Assembly: GCA_958443615.1 (NCBI GenBank)
Contig: CAUCLI010000012.1
Location: forward strand, 1-39,012
Reading direction: 5' to 3'
DNA length: 39,012 nucleotides
DNA from: an uncultured Collinsella sp.
GTDB lineage: Bacteria; Actinomycetota; Coriobacteriia; Coriobacteriales; Coriobacteriaceae
The position numbers and the translations under genes are program-made. Shown here piece after piece: positions 17,621-26,101 of the stretch. Position 1 is the stretch's first letter. Each line of letters starts with the position of its first letter. Under the pieces are notes generated by a model that was not told the origin of the DNA, ran no database searches, and saw only the letters and a program-made list of their open reading frames with translations.

Positions 17621-18502
17621 CTACACCTTCTCGGGGACGTACTTGCCGAACAGGCCGGCGGGCTTGACGAGCAGCACCACGATGAGCACGCCGAACACGA
17701 TGGAGTTGGCGAGGCTCGTGGAGATGTAGGCCTGGGCCATGGCCTCGATGATGCCCAGCAGGATGCCGCCGACGAACGCGCCGGGGATCGAGCCGATGCC
17801 GCCGAACACCGCCGCCGTGAACGCCTTGATGCCGGGCATGGAGCCCGTGGTGGGCTGGAGCACCGGGGAATAGGAGCACAGCAGGACGCCGGCGATGGCG
17901 GCGAGGGCGGAGCCGATGGCGAACGTCATCGAGATGGTGCGGTTCACGTTGATGCCCATGAGCTGGGCGGCCGCCTTGTCCTCGGAGCAGGCGCGCATGG
18001 CCTTGCCCATCTTGGTCTTACCCGTGAACCACATGAGGCCGGCCATGATGAGCAGGCAGGCGACGATGGTCACGAGGGAGACGGCGGAGACGTTGTACGC
18101 CTTGAGGAACTCCGGCACCGGGAAACTCACGATGGACGTGAAGTTCTTGGGCGTGGCGCCCCAGACGAGCTGGGCGGCGTTCTGCAGGAAGTACGACACG
18201 CCGATGGCGGTGATCAGGACCGCAAGAGGCCCCGCCTGGCGCAGCGGCTTGTAGGCGAGCCCCTCGATGAGGATGCCGAGCGCCGTGCACACCGCGACGG
18301 CGGCGAGCACCGACACGACGGCGGGCATGCCCAGATACGCGGTCACGCTGAACGAGATGTACGCACCGATCATGATGACGTCGCCGTGCGCGAAGTTCAG
18401 CATCTTCGCGATGCCGTAGACCATGGTGTAGCCGAGCGCGATGATCGCGTACACGCTGCCCATCGACAGGCCGTTCACCAAGTACTGCAAAAAGACCGTC
18501 AT
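17621..18502 (-). CDS. livH: Branched-chain amino acid ABC transporter permease LivH
   Basis: 293 aa with about eight membrane helices. The opening YLVNGLSMGSVYAIIALGYT and GIAKMLNFAHGDVIMIGAY, and the late AAVFGGIGSIPGAFVGG, are standard LivH landmarks. AAAGGGGGAG precedes the ATG. The gene lies 131 bases after livK, with a stem-loop in the gap. Confidence 0.93.
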   Translation of the reverse strand: MTVFLQYLVNGLSMGSVYAIIALGYTMVYGIAKMLNFAHGDVIMIGAYISFSVTAYLGMPAVVSVLAAVAVCTALGILIEGLAYKPLRQAGPLAVLITAIGVSYFLQNAAQLVWGATPKNFTSIVSFPVPEFLKAYNVSAVSLVTIVACLLIMAGLMWFTGKTKMGKAMRACSEDKAAAQLMGINVNRTISMTFAIGSALAAIAGVLLCSYSPVLQPTTGSMPGIKAFTAAVFGGIGSIPGAFVGGILLGIIEAMAQAYISTSLANSIVFGVLIVVLLVKPAGLFGKYVPEKV

Positions 18503-18554
18503 GGTACTTCTCCCCCTTTCTCATGCAAGCGCCTCGAAGGGCGCGACAGGCAAA

Positions 18555-18586
18555 GGGGACGAACCTCGCTTCCAAGGTCCGTCCCC
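18555..18586 (-). terminator. Attenuating stem-loop between livK and livH
   Basis: GGGGACGAACCT (18555-18566) pairs with 18575-18586 with one mismatch and an 8-base loop; on the minus strand it is followed by TTTG. A leaky terminator here would give more binding protein than permease, a common arrangement in such operons. Confidence 0.5.
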
Positions 18587-18633
18587 ACATGTGCATTTCG
18601 TTTGCCGGCGAGCGGCGACAAGGACGGACGGCT

Positions 18634-19824
18634 TTAGGCCGCTACGTACTTCCCGTCCTGAATGACATAGACCATCGGGTCCTTCTCGACCTCACCCTTG
18701 TCGTTCCAGGTGAGCGTGCCGGTGAGGCCCTCGACCGTGATCTTGGTCATGGCATCGGGCAGCTTGGAGGCAACCTCCGCGGGATCGGCGTCGGCGCCCA
18801 GGCCGGCCTCGTCGAGCGCGAGGGCGATGGCGTGCACCGCGTCGTAGGCGTCGGCGGCGAACTGGTCCGGCACCTCGCCGTAGGCATCCTTGTAGGCGCT
18901 GACGAAATCGGCGTTCTTCTCCTCATCGGCGGAGAACGGGGTCATGAGGTAGAGGCCCTCGGCGAGCGCGGTGTCGAATCCCTCGACGCCCAGGATGCCG
19001 TCCATGCCGTCGCAGCCCATCATCTTGACCTCGTAGCCCATCTCCTTGGCGTTTGCCAGAAGCACGGACGCGGGGGTGTAGTAGATCGGGGCGAAGATCA
19101 TCGTGGCGCCCTTGTCCTTGGCCTTGGTGAGCTGGTTGGTGAAGCTCGTGGCGGAGTCGTCCTTGAAGGACTCCTCGTCGACGATCTCGAGCTTGAGCTC
19201 CTCGGCCTTGGCCACGAAGGCGTCGCGGATGCCGGAGGAGTACGTGTCGCCGGAGTTGTAGAAGACGACGAACTTCTCATCGGGGAACATCTCGGCGAGC
19301 TTGACGGCGGCGTTGGCGCCCTGGTTGGGGTCGTTGAAGCACGCCTGGAAGACGCAGGTCTTATCGGCGGTGACGTCGGGCGCGGAGGCGGACGGGGTGA
19401 TCATGAAGACCTGGGGGTCCTGGTTCGCGACCTCGGCGACGGCGATGGACGCGCCGGTGGTGGTGGGGCCCACGAGGGCCTGCATGCCCCAGTCTGCCAG
19501 GGAGTTGAAGGCGTTGACGGACTTCTCGCCGTCGGCGACGTCGTCCTCGGACTTGAAGGCGAACTTCAGGGCGTCGGTCGAGAAATCCTCGCAGCCGAGC
19601 TCGGCGCCGTTGCAGACGGAGTTGCCGTAGGAGGCGTTGGGGCCGGTCAGCGGACCGATGGAGCCGATCTTGAACGCAGTGCCGTCGGCAGCGGCGGAAC
19701 CGCCCGCGGAGCCGTTGTCGGAGCAGCCGCTAATAAGGGAGCACGCCCCCAGACCTGCTACGCCTGCGATAACGCTCCTGCGATTCATAACAGGGTTGAA
19801 TGACTTACCGGTGAGGCTCGACAT
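18634..19824 (-). CDS. livK: Branched-chain amino acid ABC transporter substrate-binding lipoprotein
   Basis: 396 aa. A signal peptide (internal NRRSVIAGVAGLGACS) ends in the lipobox LISG-Cys34, followed by a Ser/Gly/Ala linker; the mature part is a type I periplasmic binding fold (FKIGSIGPLTGPNASYGNS; VGPTTTGASIAVAEVA; FVVFYNSGDTYSSGI). Anchored outside the membrane, it delivers ligand to LivHM. GAAAGGAG supports the ATG at 19824, although a second Met at residue 13 would give a more usual signal length. Ligand may be Leu/Ile/Val or another compound. Confidence 0.9.
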   Translation of the reverse strand: MSSLTGKSFNPVMNRRSVIAGVAGLGACSLISGCSDNGSAGGSAAADGTAFKIGSIGPLTGPNASYGNSVCNGAELGCEDFSTDALKFAFKSEDDVADGEKSVNAFNSLADWGMQALVGPTTTGASIAVAEVANQDPQVFMITPSASAPDVTADKTCVFQACFNDPNQGANAAVKLAEMFPDEKFVVFYNSGDTYSSGIRDAFVAKAEELKLEIVDEESFKDDSATSFTNQLTKAKDKGATMIFAPIYYTPASVLLANAKEMGYEVKMMGCDGMDGILGVEGFDTALAEGLYLMTPFSADEEKNADFVSAYKDAYGEVPDQFAADAYDAVHAIALALDEAGLGADADPAEVASKLPDAMTKITVEGLTGTLTWNDKGEVEKDPMVYVIQDGKYVAA

Positions 19825-20225
19825 GCGGCTCTCCTTTCAAATGCGGCCCGCCCTGCGGCGCGGCGATGTATCCGCCCTCGCCGACGTCCGTCGGCAAGGT
19901 CGCTTCAGCTTACACGCTTTACCAAAGAAAAGTACGGACCGACGCCCCCGAAATATCGGCGAAACAATTCGCCCCTTTTGCGCGTCGACGCGCGCCGTTC
20001 GCATGTCGAGAGATTGCCCGGCGGCGACTTTGTGCTTACGGCGGCCGTCCTTGCCGCGCCGGCGGTCCCGTGCGACCGCGGCTCTCGAATCCCCACCGAC
20101 TTTGTAAACGATGGCGCACCTCAATGGCCCGAGCGAACGGGACCGTCCCGCGGCGGGTAGAATGCACGTTACGCGAAATCAGCCGAGCCCCGGTCACGAC
20201 CAGTCTGGGGACGAGAGGAGCCCTC
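19825..20225. other. Intergenic region with divergent promoters for livK and hom
   Basis: About 400 bases with no convincing gene. It contains a short hairpin with 7-base arms in the livK leader (19880-19895, GCCGACG). A weak TAGAAT at 20158-20163 could be a -10 for hom. I see no good -35 and no T-box or riboswitch core. Confidence 0.45.
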
Positions 20226-21542
20226 ATGCAGTCGAGCAACCGCACCGTCAACGTCGGCCTCATCGGTCTGGGCACCGTGGGCGGCGGCGTCTTCCGCCTC
20301 ATCCAATCCCACGCAGACGGGTACCGCAAGAACCGCGGCATCGACCTGCGCGTCGCGCGCGCCTGCGGCCTCGACGAGGAGCGCGCACGGGAGCTCGGCG
20401 TCACGGCCGAGCAGTTCACCTCCGATTGGCGCGAGGTGACAAGCGATCCGTCCATCGACGTCGTGGTCGAGGTCATCGGCGGCGAGCATCCCGCGACCGA
20501 GATCTTCCTGGAGTCCTTCGCGCACGGAAAGCACGTGGTGTCCGCGAACAAGGCGCTGCTCGGCCGTCATATGGACGAGCTCGCCGGGGCCGCCCACGAG
20601 GCGGGCGTCCAGCTGCGCTGCGAGGCGTCCTGCGGCGGCGGCATCCCCATCGTGGACACCCTCGAGCGCGACCTCTCCGGCAACACGGTCCTCGCCATCG
20701 CGGGCATCGTGAACGGCACCACCAACTACATCCTCTCCCGCATGGCCGACGAGGGCCTGGGCTACGAGGAGGTCCTGGCCGACGCTCAGCGCCTGGGCTA
20801 TGCGGAGGCGGACCCCACCGCAGACGTCGACGGCTTCGACGCCGCGAGCAAGATCGCCATCCTCTCCTCCATCGGCTTCGCCTCCCGCATCACGACCGAC
20901 GATGTGTACATGCAGGGCATCCGCAAGATCTCCGCGGAGGACATCGAGGGCGCGCGCGAGCTCGGTTACGCCATCAAGATGCTCGCCATCGGCCGACGCA
21001 CCGACGACGGCGTCGACGTCCGCGTGCACCCCGCCATGATCCCCGCCAACCACCCGCTCGCGGGCGTCTCGGGCGCCATGAACGCCGTGTACGTGGTGGG
21101 CGACGCTGTGGGCGAGACCATGTTCTACGGAGCCGGCGCGGGGGCCCTCCCCACCGCGAGCGCCGTGGTGGGCGACGTCCTGGCGCTCGCCGAGGACCTC
21201 GCCGCGGGCGTGGCGCCGCTGCCCGAGCCGGAGCCGTTCGCGCGCGAGCTTCCCATCCGCGATATGGCGGACCTCGAGACGCGCCACTACGTGCGCCTGT
21301 TCCCCAGCGAGGCGGACGATGCCGCCGCAATCGTCGAGGCGCTCGGCGACCGCGGCATCGCTGTGAGCGACTCCATGGCGCGCGACGACGGCTCGCTCGT
21401 CCTCATCACCGCGGCCTGCCGCGAGGCGGACATGGCGGACGCGCTCGGCGCGCTCGCCGCATGCGACGCGGTGCGCAGCGTCGAAAACGCCATCCGCATC
21501 GAGGACATCGCCGCCTGGAGCGATGGCGTCGAGGCCAACTAG
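20226..21542 (+). CDS. hom: Homoserine dehydrogenase with C-terminal ACT domain
   Basis: 438 aa. N-terminal Rossmann motif GLIGLGTVGGGVFRLIQ, VSANKALL near 105, catalytic-core AGIVNGTTNYILSRM near 160, EADPTADVDGFDAASKIAIL near 197, then an ACT domain from about 355 (RLFPSEADDAAAIVEALG) for feedback control by threonine. It reduces aspartate semialdehyde to homoserine for Thr and Met synthesis. ATG at 20226 has a GAGAGGAG site; the frame is open to 19866 but the upstream part is low-quality. Not linked to thrB or thrC here. Confidence 0.95.
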   Translation: MQSSNRTVNVGLIGLGTVGGGVFRLIQSHADGYRKNRGIDLRVARACGLDEERARELGVTAEQFTSDWREVTSDPSIDVVVEVIGGEHPATEIFLESFAHGKHVVSANKALLGRHMDELAGAAHEAGVQLRCEASCGGGIPIVDTLERDLSGNTVLAIAGIVNGTTNYILSRMADEGLGYEEVLADAQRLGYAEADPTADVDGFDAASKIAILSSIGFASRITTDDVYMQGIRKISAEDIEGARELGYAIKMLAIGRRTDDGVDVRVHPAMIPANHPLAGVSGAMNAVYVVGDAVGETMFYGAGAGALPTASAVVGDVLALAEDLAAGVAPLPEPEPFARELPIRDMADLETRHYVRLFPSEADDAAAIVEALGDRGIAVSDSMARDDGSLVLITAACREADMADALGALAACDAVRSVENAIRIEDIAAWSDGVEAN

Positions 21543-21678
21543 CGCCCGATTTTTCTTGCCAAGGCGATTCCTTTCACGGTAGTCTTTTACATTGTGCCTG
21601 TTAATCAGCGGTGTGAACGCGCGTTCTCACGGCGGGCGGGCGCCGCTTCGTAGTGACTATCGATCAAGAAAGACCGAC

Positions 21679-22671
21679 ATGCTCATTCAGCTCCTCCTCA
21701 TCGTCATCGGCTTCGCCCTGCTCGTCTGGGGCGCCGACCTGCTCGTCAACGGCTCGAGCCAAATCGCCGCGCGCGTGGGCCTGCCCGACCGCGTCATCGG
21801 CCTCACGGTCGTCGCCGTGGGCACCGCCATGCCCGAGCTCGTGGTGAGCGTCGTCTCTGCCATCGACGGCCACGCCGACATGGCGTTCGGCAACGTCGCC
21901 GGCAGCTGCCTGGCAAACCTCCTGCTCATCCTCGGCATGAGCGCCGTCATCACGCACCTGCCCCTGGCCCGCCACACGCAGCGCTTCGAGATCCCCGTGA
22001 GCGTTGCCTCGGTCGGCCTGCTCGTGCTGCTGTCCAACACCGGCGGCGAGCTCACCGCCTTCGAGGGCGTCATCCTGCTCGCGGTCTTCGCCGCATTCAT
22101 GTCCTACACCGTGTTCCTGGGCCTGCGCGAGGGCGATAGCGGACACGACGAGCTCGATCCCGAGACCCAGCTCCAGCCCCGCGAGCTCGAGGATGAGGAC
22201 GCCGAGGAGGACGAGCCCCGCGGCATGCACGTCTCCATCGCGCTCGTCATCTTCGGCATCGCGCTGCTCAAGTTCGGCGCCGACTACGTGGTGAACAACT
22301 CCGTCGAGATCGCGACCGCGCTGGGCATCAGCGAGCGCGTGATCGGCCTCACCGTGATCGCGCTGGGCACGTGCCTGCCCGAACTCGTGACCTCCGTGGT
22401 CGCCGCGTTCAAGGGCAACACCGACATCGCCGTCGGCAACGTGGTGGGCTCCAACATCACCAACGTCCTGCTGGTGATGGGAGTCCCGGCGCTGTTCTCC
22501 CCCATCGCCTACGCCACCGGCTACAACACCGACTTCGCCCTGCTCGCGTTCTTCTCCATCATGCTCGTGGGCTTCGCCTTCGTGGGCAAGAGGCACACCA
22601 TGACCCGCCGTGAGGGCGTCATATTCGTGTTCTTCTACGTGGTCTACATCGTGGTTTCGGCGGTGCTGTAA
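21679..22671 (+). CDS. Calcium/sodium antiporter (CaCA superfamily, YrbG-like)
   Basis: 330 aa with two internally repeated halves. The alpha repeats GTAMPELVVSVVSA...GNVAGSCLANLLLILG and GTCLPELVTSVVAA...GNVVGSNITNVLLVMG carry the ion-binding Glu and Asn residues. The two halves are joined by a very acidic cytoplasmic loop at about residues 153-180 (ELEDEDAEEDEP). It exchanges Na+ or H+ for Ca2+. The ribosome site before ATG 21679 is weak (AAGAAAGA); the frame extends upstream to 21592 without a better start. Confidence 0.92.
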   Translation: MLIQLLLIVIGFALLVWGADLLVNGSSQIAARVGLPDRVIGLTVVAVGTAMPELVVSVVSAIDGHADMAFGNVAGSCLANLLLILGMSAVITHLPLARHTQRFEIPVSVASVGLLVLLSNTGGELTAFEGVILLAVFAAFMSYTVFLGLREGDSGHDELDPETQLQPRELEDEDAEEDEPRGMHVSIALVIFGIALLKFGADYVVNNSVEIATALGISERVIGLTVIALGTCLPELVTSVVAAFKGNTDIAVGNVVGSNITNVLLVMGVPALFSPIAYATGYNTDFALLAFFSIMLVGFAFVGKRHTMTRREGVIFVFFYVVYIVVSAVL

Positions 22672-22680
22672 CGCAGGGAG

Positions 22681-22751
22681 AGGCGGGCTTGCGCCCTGCC
22701 CGCTTTGCTGCACGCAATTGCGCAGCTATCCGGCAGAGCGCAAGCCCACCT
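22681..22751. terminator. Branched hairpin between convergent genes
   Basis: Outer arms AGGCGGGCTTGCGC (22681-22694) and 22738-22751 pair over 14 bp with one mismatch; the loop contains an inner stem (22707-22726, GCTG/CAGC plus CGCAA/TTGCG). It lies between the antiporter (+) and the SEC-C gene (-) and is probably a bidirectional terminator, without a clear T-run. Confidence 0.55.
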
Positions 22752-22793
22752 CGATTCGAGAGGAGCTCCTAGCAAGAAGCCTCCTTACGGTCC

Positions 22794-24857
22794 CTACCCC
22801 CTGCCGCAGCACCTCTTGTATTTCTTTCCCGAGCCACACGGGCACGGATCGTTGCGACCGGGCTTGCGCACGGTCCCATCGGGGGCGTAGAAGATCTTCC
22901 TACCCGTGATTCGCTCGGATTGCTCCCGAGGCGTCCAGCCGTTGTTCTCCCACGACGGGATCACGTTGTAGAGGTTCGCCACGAGCCGCGTGAGCTTAAC
23001 CGTCGAGGGTGCATTCTCGTCGTAGCCGAGCTGCCTGATGCAACGGAAGGCGCCTTCGACCGTTCCCGACGACAACATACTGTTCGCGACATCTTCCACG
23101 AATCGATCCGCGAAGAAGTAGTCGTTCTCCCCGTCGGGAACCTGCCCGTCCATGAAGTTTCGCAGGGCGATGCCCTCTGGGGACTCGCACACCACCTCCA
23201 GCCAACCCCTCTCGACCATGCTCCGGTTAAAGGGGCAGCGCTCTATACCGGCATGCTGCTTGATCAAGTCGTCGATATACGCGTCGTTCGAACGCTGCAG
23301 CTCGCTCAGTCTCTCCTGGACACGATCGAAAGCCCGTCCCTCTTCAAACTCCTCAAGAAGGGCCTCGTACGCCTTCTCGCGCCACTCGTCGGCGCAATCA
23401 TCGCTATGACCCAAAGAGCGGACGGCTTTTTCGTACGCCTCGTTCTTCAGGTCGAGCATGGCGTCTGCGGCGAGCCTGCGTTCCGTCAGCTCATAGCTGA
23501 TGAGGTATTCGACGCTCGACCTGCTGCAAAGCCCCGTGCTGCACACCTCTTCCAACTCTCCCGAGGCGAGGCGCCTGAATCGCGCGAAGGTCAGGGCGTC
23601 CTTCTCTATCTCGAGATATTCGCGATACGCCCCCTCGAGCGAGATGACACCGTATTGGTTTGCGCACGCCTCGAGCACGGCCGCCGCGCGGTCGTCGCGC
23701 TCTCGAGATTCCAATTCGTCCCGGACGATGCCGAGCACCTCATCGTCGCGCAGCTCCATGGGGACGAACGCACGCCATTCGCCGTCCTTCCAATAGACGA
23801 ACACGAACGGATCGAATGTCGAAGGTGCGAGGTCGCCATCGGAGGCCCGCCATTCCCCTCCCGCTTTCAGCACGTTCTCGAGCGTGACGAGCTGCGAGTC
23901 GTCCCCCAAATAGACGAGGTCCCGCAGGCGCGCAAGGCGATCCTCGCCCGTGAGCTCGAGCGTCAGCCGTTCGGCCAAGCCGGCCTTTCGCAAATTGGAA
24001 CATCCCTTGAGTCCCGCGCGGCGAGCCACGTTCTCGATGCGCGCCTTGTTGATCGCCATGAGCGCATGACCCAAGACCGGCTCTACGGGATTACGGAGCA
24101 TGTACCGCTCCAGTTGCTTATGCATCGCCTCCTTGAGCATGGGACGCAAAACACGCTCCTCCTCTGCCTCCGAGAGGCGGGCGCGCTCCTTCTCGTCGAC
24201 GCCGCTCAGCGCGCCCTTATGGAACCCCGGGCTGGGCTCGTCCTCGAGCTCCGATCCATTCAGCATGTAGTCGAGCTCCTTTTGGCGGTTGCGGTCCTTG
24301 CAAAGGCGCGCCACAAAGGAAAAGTCGACCGCCGACGATATGGGAGGGTTCTTGGTGAGGAACGCATCGTCGATGAGGGAGGGATCGAGGGGATAGGGCG
24401 GGGCTCCGAGCACGCGGAAGGGCTCCTGGAGCACGATTGCGCCCTCATAAGGCAGCAGCGCCCCCTCGACGCTGACGGGAAGGTGCAAAAGCATGCTCTC
24501 GATGCTCTCCGCAACGCCTTGGACCGCGAATATCTCGTCCTCCCCGAAGGCGATGGCAAGGCCGTCTTTCACCGCTGCGAACGTGTAGACGCTGAACAGG
24601 GCATCCTTCCAGCTCAGCGCGACGTCCACGGCATCCTTCGGAAGTCGATAGGCGTTCTCGGCCACAAAATCATCGATGAGATCCGGGGTCTGCCAGAGTT
24701 CCTGCAAGATGATTTGGCACTTTTCCTCCAGCGACGGGTCGTCAAGCGCGCGACGGCTGTTCAGGTCAAAATCCCTCACACAGCGAAGACGGCCGTTCGC
24801 GTACATCATGAGCTCGCGTAGCAGCGCGTAAAAGCGATCGGACTGCATCTTGTTCAT
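22794..24857 (-). CDS. Large SEC-C motif protein of unknown function
   Basis: 687 aa, acidic and mostly helical, no membrane segment. The C-terminus GRNDPCPCGSGKKYKRCCG is a complete SEC-C zinc-binding motif (Cys-x-Cys-x8-Cys-Cys). A central stretch GCSNLRKAGLAERLTLELTG (~305-325) resembles a SAP/Rho-N-type helical motif, suggesting a nucleic acid contact, but this is weak. The rest is not recognised. ATG 24857 follows GGGGGAG by seven bases; the frame is open to 25046. Upstream lie a G9 run and the phased CTAAG array, so expression may be unusual. Confidence 0.75.
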   Translation of the reverse strand: MNKMQSDRFYALLRELMMYANGRLRCVRDFDLNSRRALDDPSLEEKCQIILQELWQTPDLIDDFVAENAYRLPKDAVDVALSWKDALFSVYTFAAVKDGLAIAFGEDEIFAVQGVAESIESMLLHLPVSVEGALLPYEGAIVLQEPFRVLGAPPYPLDPSLIDDAFLTKNPPISSAVDFSFVARLCKDRNRQKELDYMLNGSELEDEPSPGFHKGALSGVDEKERARLSEAEEERVLRPMLKEAMHKQLERYMLRNPVEPVLGHALMAINKARIENVARRAGLKGCSNLRKAGLAERLTLELTGEDRLARLRDLVYLGDDSQLVTLENVLKAGGEWRASDGDLAPSTFDPFVFVYWKDGEWRAFVPMELRDDEVLGIVRDELESRERDDRAAAVLEACANQYGVISLEGAYREYLEIEKDALTFARFRRLASGELEEVCSTGLCSRSSVEYLISYELTERRLAADAMLDLKNEAYEKAVRSLGHSDDCADEWREKAYEALLEEFEEGRAFDRVQERLSELQRSNDAYIDDLIKQHAGIERCPFNRSMVERGWLEVVCESPEGIALRNFMDGQVPDGENDYFFADRFVEDVANSMLSSGTVEGAFRCIRQLGYDENAPSTVKLTRLVANLYNVIPSWENNGWTPREQSERITGRKIFYAPDGTVRKPGRNDPCPCGSGKKYKRCCGRG

Positions 24858-25075
24858 TGCCGAACTCCCCCACCGTGTCGTTGGCTGCGCAATTTCCAGC
24901 ATTGGCTGCGCACGCATCCGAGACTGGACATCCCCCGTATCGAAAAGCTCCAAGCATGCTCTTGCAGAATACGTCTTGACGAGCAAGCGCGCAATTCGAG
25001 ACAAGCTGTTGATTGGTGAGCACATGGGTCCGATGTGTGCACTCACTGAACTTCATACTGATAGATTCCAAGAGA

Positions 25076-25084
25076 GGGGGGGGG
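25076..25084. repeat. Run of nine G (C9 on minus strand)
   Basis: Homopolymer in the leader of the SEC-C gene, about 20 bases past a possible minus-strand -10 (TAATAG, 25108-25103). A short frame starting ATG-TAC crosses it on the minus strand, but I do not recognise it as a gene. Confidence 0.7.
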
Positions 25085-25127
25085 TACATTCTGCCCGCTT
25101 TTCTATTAGATTTAATCAGCATCTGAA

Positions 25128-25197
25128 CTAAGGAGTTCTAAGTAAAACTAAGCAGATCTAAGCACTTCTAAGTTGTTCTAAGTTTCTCTAAGTAAAC
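25128..25197. repeat. Seven CTAAG words at exact 10-bp spacing
   Basis: CTAAG begins at 25128, 25138, 25148, 25158, 25168, 25178 and 25188. The five bases between words differ, so the words, not the spacers, are conserved. The array lies at the end of the small ORF 25168-25482 and upstream of the SEC-C gene; on the minus strand the last CTTAG is about 20 bases before a TAATAG box. Confidence 0.9.
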
Positions 25198-25482
25198 GGA
25201 GAAACGGCCCAGCGGATCGCACCTCGTGTCTACCAGATATTCGACGCTAACGAGTTTCTCCGCGTCGTCAATAACATAGTAAATGCCGAAATGACCCGCG
25301 TAGGCTGCGAGGACCTCGTGGTCGGGGCGAGAAGCTCCTGCGCTTTGGATGATTCTGCCATCGGATGAAGTGCGGGGGCTCCTTACGAAAATACAAGCGT
25401 GGCCGTATGGATGGAAACAATCCGACGGCGACCTCTGCAGTACAAGCAAGTTAGGCGGACGCGGCGGCAAAGTCCTCAACAT
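25168..25482 (-). CDS. Unrecognised 104-aa protein overlapping the STAS-like gene
   Basis: Frame starting at ATG 25482, inside the end of the DUF4325 gene (32-base overlap, different frame). The C-terminal half looks like real protein (YYVIDDAEKLVSVEYLVDTR), the first 25 residues less so, so the true start may be internal. The stop codon lies in one of the CTTAG repeats. I do not recognise a family; it may be the partner of the STAS-like protein. Confidence 0.45.
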   Translation of the reverse strand: MLRTLPPRPPNLLVLQRSPSDCFHPYGHACIFVRSPRTSSDGRIIQSAGASRPDHEVLAAYAGHFGIYYVIDDAEKLVSVEYLVDTRCDPLGRFSVYLEKLRTT

Positions 25483-25753
25483 GGGAATCCATGGCCCTGC
25501 GGACGACCCTCGCCCACATGCCGCTGATGTTCTTGAATGTGGTGCGCTCCCTTAAGGCGTCCATGCCCATCTCGACAACCATCCTGCCAAACACTTCGTC
25601 TGCAAATGAATTGGTGATCGTTGTCACGCCCGAGAAATCGAATATCACCTTTTCCGAAAGGGAGTTAGTGCGCTCCATGATTATTTGATACGCCTCACGG
25701 CCAGCAACACGAGTTCCCAGCACGTTTCCAAACTCCGTCATCTCGGCCAACAT
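25451..25753 (-). CDS. STAS-like domain protein (DUF4325)
   Basis: 100 aa. VIFDFSGVTTITNSFADEVFG (~44-64) is the hallmark of the DUF4325 STAS-like fold, related to anti-sigma antagonists. These proteins usually sit next to a histidine kinase-type ATPase, and some occur in defence or regulatory islands; no ATPase is seen here. GGGAGG seven bases before the ATG at 25753 fixes the start. The region is lower in GC than its neighbours. Confidence 0.75.
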   Translation of the reverse strand: MLAEMTEFGNVLGTRVAGREAYQIIMERTNSLSEKVIFDFSGVTTITNSFADEVFGRMVVEMGMDALRERTTFKNISGMWARVVRRAMDSHVEDFAAASA

Positions 25754-25771
25754 GAACACACCTCCCAAGCA

Positions 25772-25800
25772 ATTGAATCGTTCAATATAATCCAATGAGG
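25772..25800 (-). promoter_or_regulatory. Probable promoter with dyad for the STAS-like gene
   Basis: ATTGAA-TCG-TTCAAT (25772-25786) is a perfect short dyad overlapping a minus-strand TATATT (25789-25784), about 30-50 bases before the STAS-like start codon. AT-rich island in GC-rich DNA. Confidence 0.4.
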
Positions 25801-25883
25801 ATTCATTACATTACGCCGTACGGCCCCGCAAGGTACAACTCCGCAAGGCCAATGCCGAGCATACCCCTGGCACCCGCAGGGCG

Positions 25884-25930
25884 GCGCATTGGGGTATACT
25901 CGTAACGAACAAGAGGTTTAAGCCCTCCTG
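25884..25930 (+). repeat. 47-bp element, copy 1 (possible antitoxin RNA promoter region)
   Basis: Matches copy 2 (26324-26370) at 41 of 47 positions, all differences transitions. Contains TATACT (25895-25900), a good -10 for the plus strand, then a short GAGG...CCTC hairpin. Its first 11 bases GCGCATTGGGG recur, on the same strand, across the start codon of the small peptide gene (26096-26106). Confidence 0.65.
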
Positions 25931-25961
25931 TGACAGAGCATGTGGTGGGTGACACCCACTC

Positions 25962-25993
25962 GACGAGCCGCCTTCGTCACAAGGCGGCTCGTC
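25962..25993. terminator. Shared hairpin between peptide gene and 47-bp element
   Basis: Perfect 13-bp stem (GACGAGCCGCCTT, 25962-25974 with 25981-25993) and a 6-base loop. It lies 25 bases past the peptide stop (minus strand) and about 30 bases past the 47-bp element (plus strand), so it could end both convergent transcripts. Confidence 0.6.
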
Positions 25994-26017
25994 CCTTATG
26001 CGGGCATCACCCAAATC

Positions 26018-26101
26018 TTAGAAGAACAATAGAACAATCAGGATGACCGCCAGGGCCATCACAATTGCCAATGCCTGCAAGAATTGCGTGAGCATGCGCA
26101 T
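26018..26101 (-). CDS. 27-aa hydrophobic peptide, probable type I toxin
   Basis: Very short gene: GGAGGG seven bases before ATG 26101, then 27 codons. After a short polar start (MRMLTQ) the peptide is one membrane-spanning stretch (ALAIVMALAVILIVLLFF at the C-terminus). Size, single helix and strong ribosome site are those of small membrane toxins such as TisB or Fst. Upstream lies a GAAC-N4-GTTC dyad, downstream a hairpin facing a possible antisense transcript. Function is inferred from architecture only; no homolog is recognised. Confidence 0.6.
   Translation of the reverse strand: MRMLTQFLQALAIVMALAVILIVLLFF

Noticed and set aside
19837..20124. 95-codon minus-strand frame between livK and hom
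   Set aside because: Arg/Lys-rich, no plausible ribosome site or fold; probably chance.
20101..20225. T-box or other amino-acid riboswitch ahead of hom
   Set aside because: Looked for the conserved T-box core and terminator pair; GGGACCGTCCCGCGG is only superficially similar.
24766..25122. 119-codon minus-strand frame crossing the G9 run
   Set aside because: Overlaps the SEC-C start in another frame, weak ribosome site, Cys/Arg/Ala-rich composition without family resemblance.
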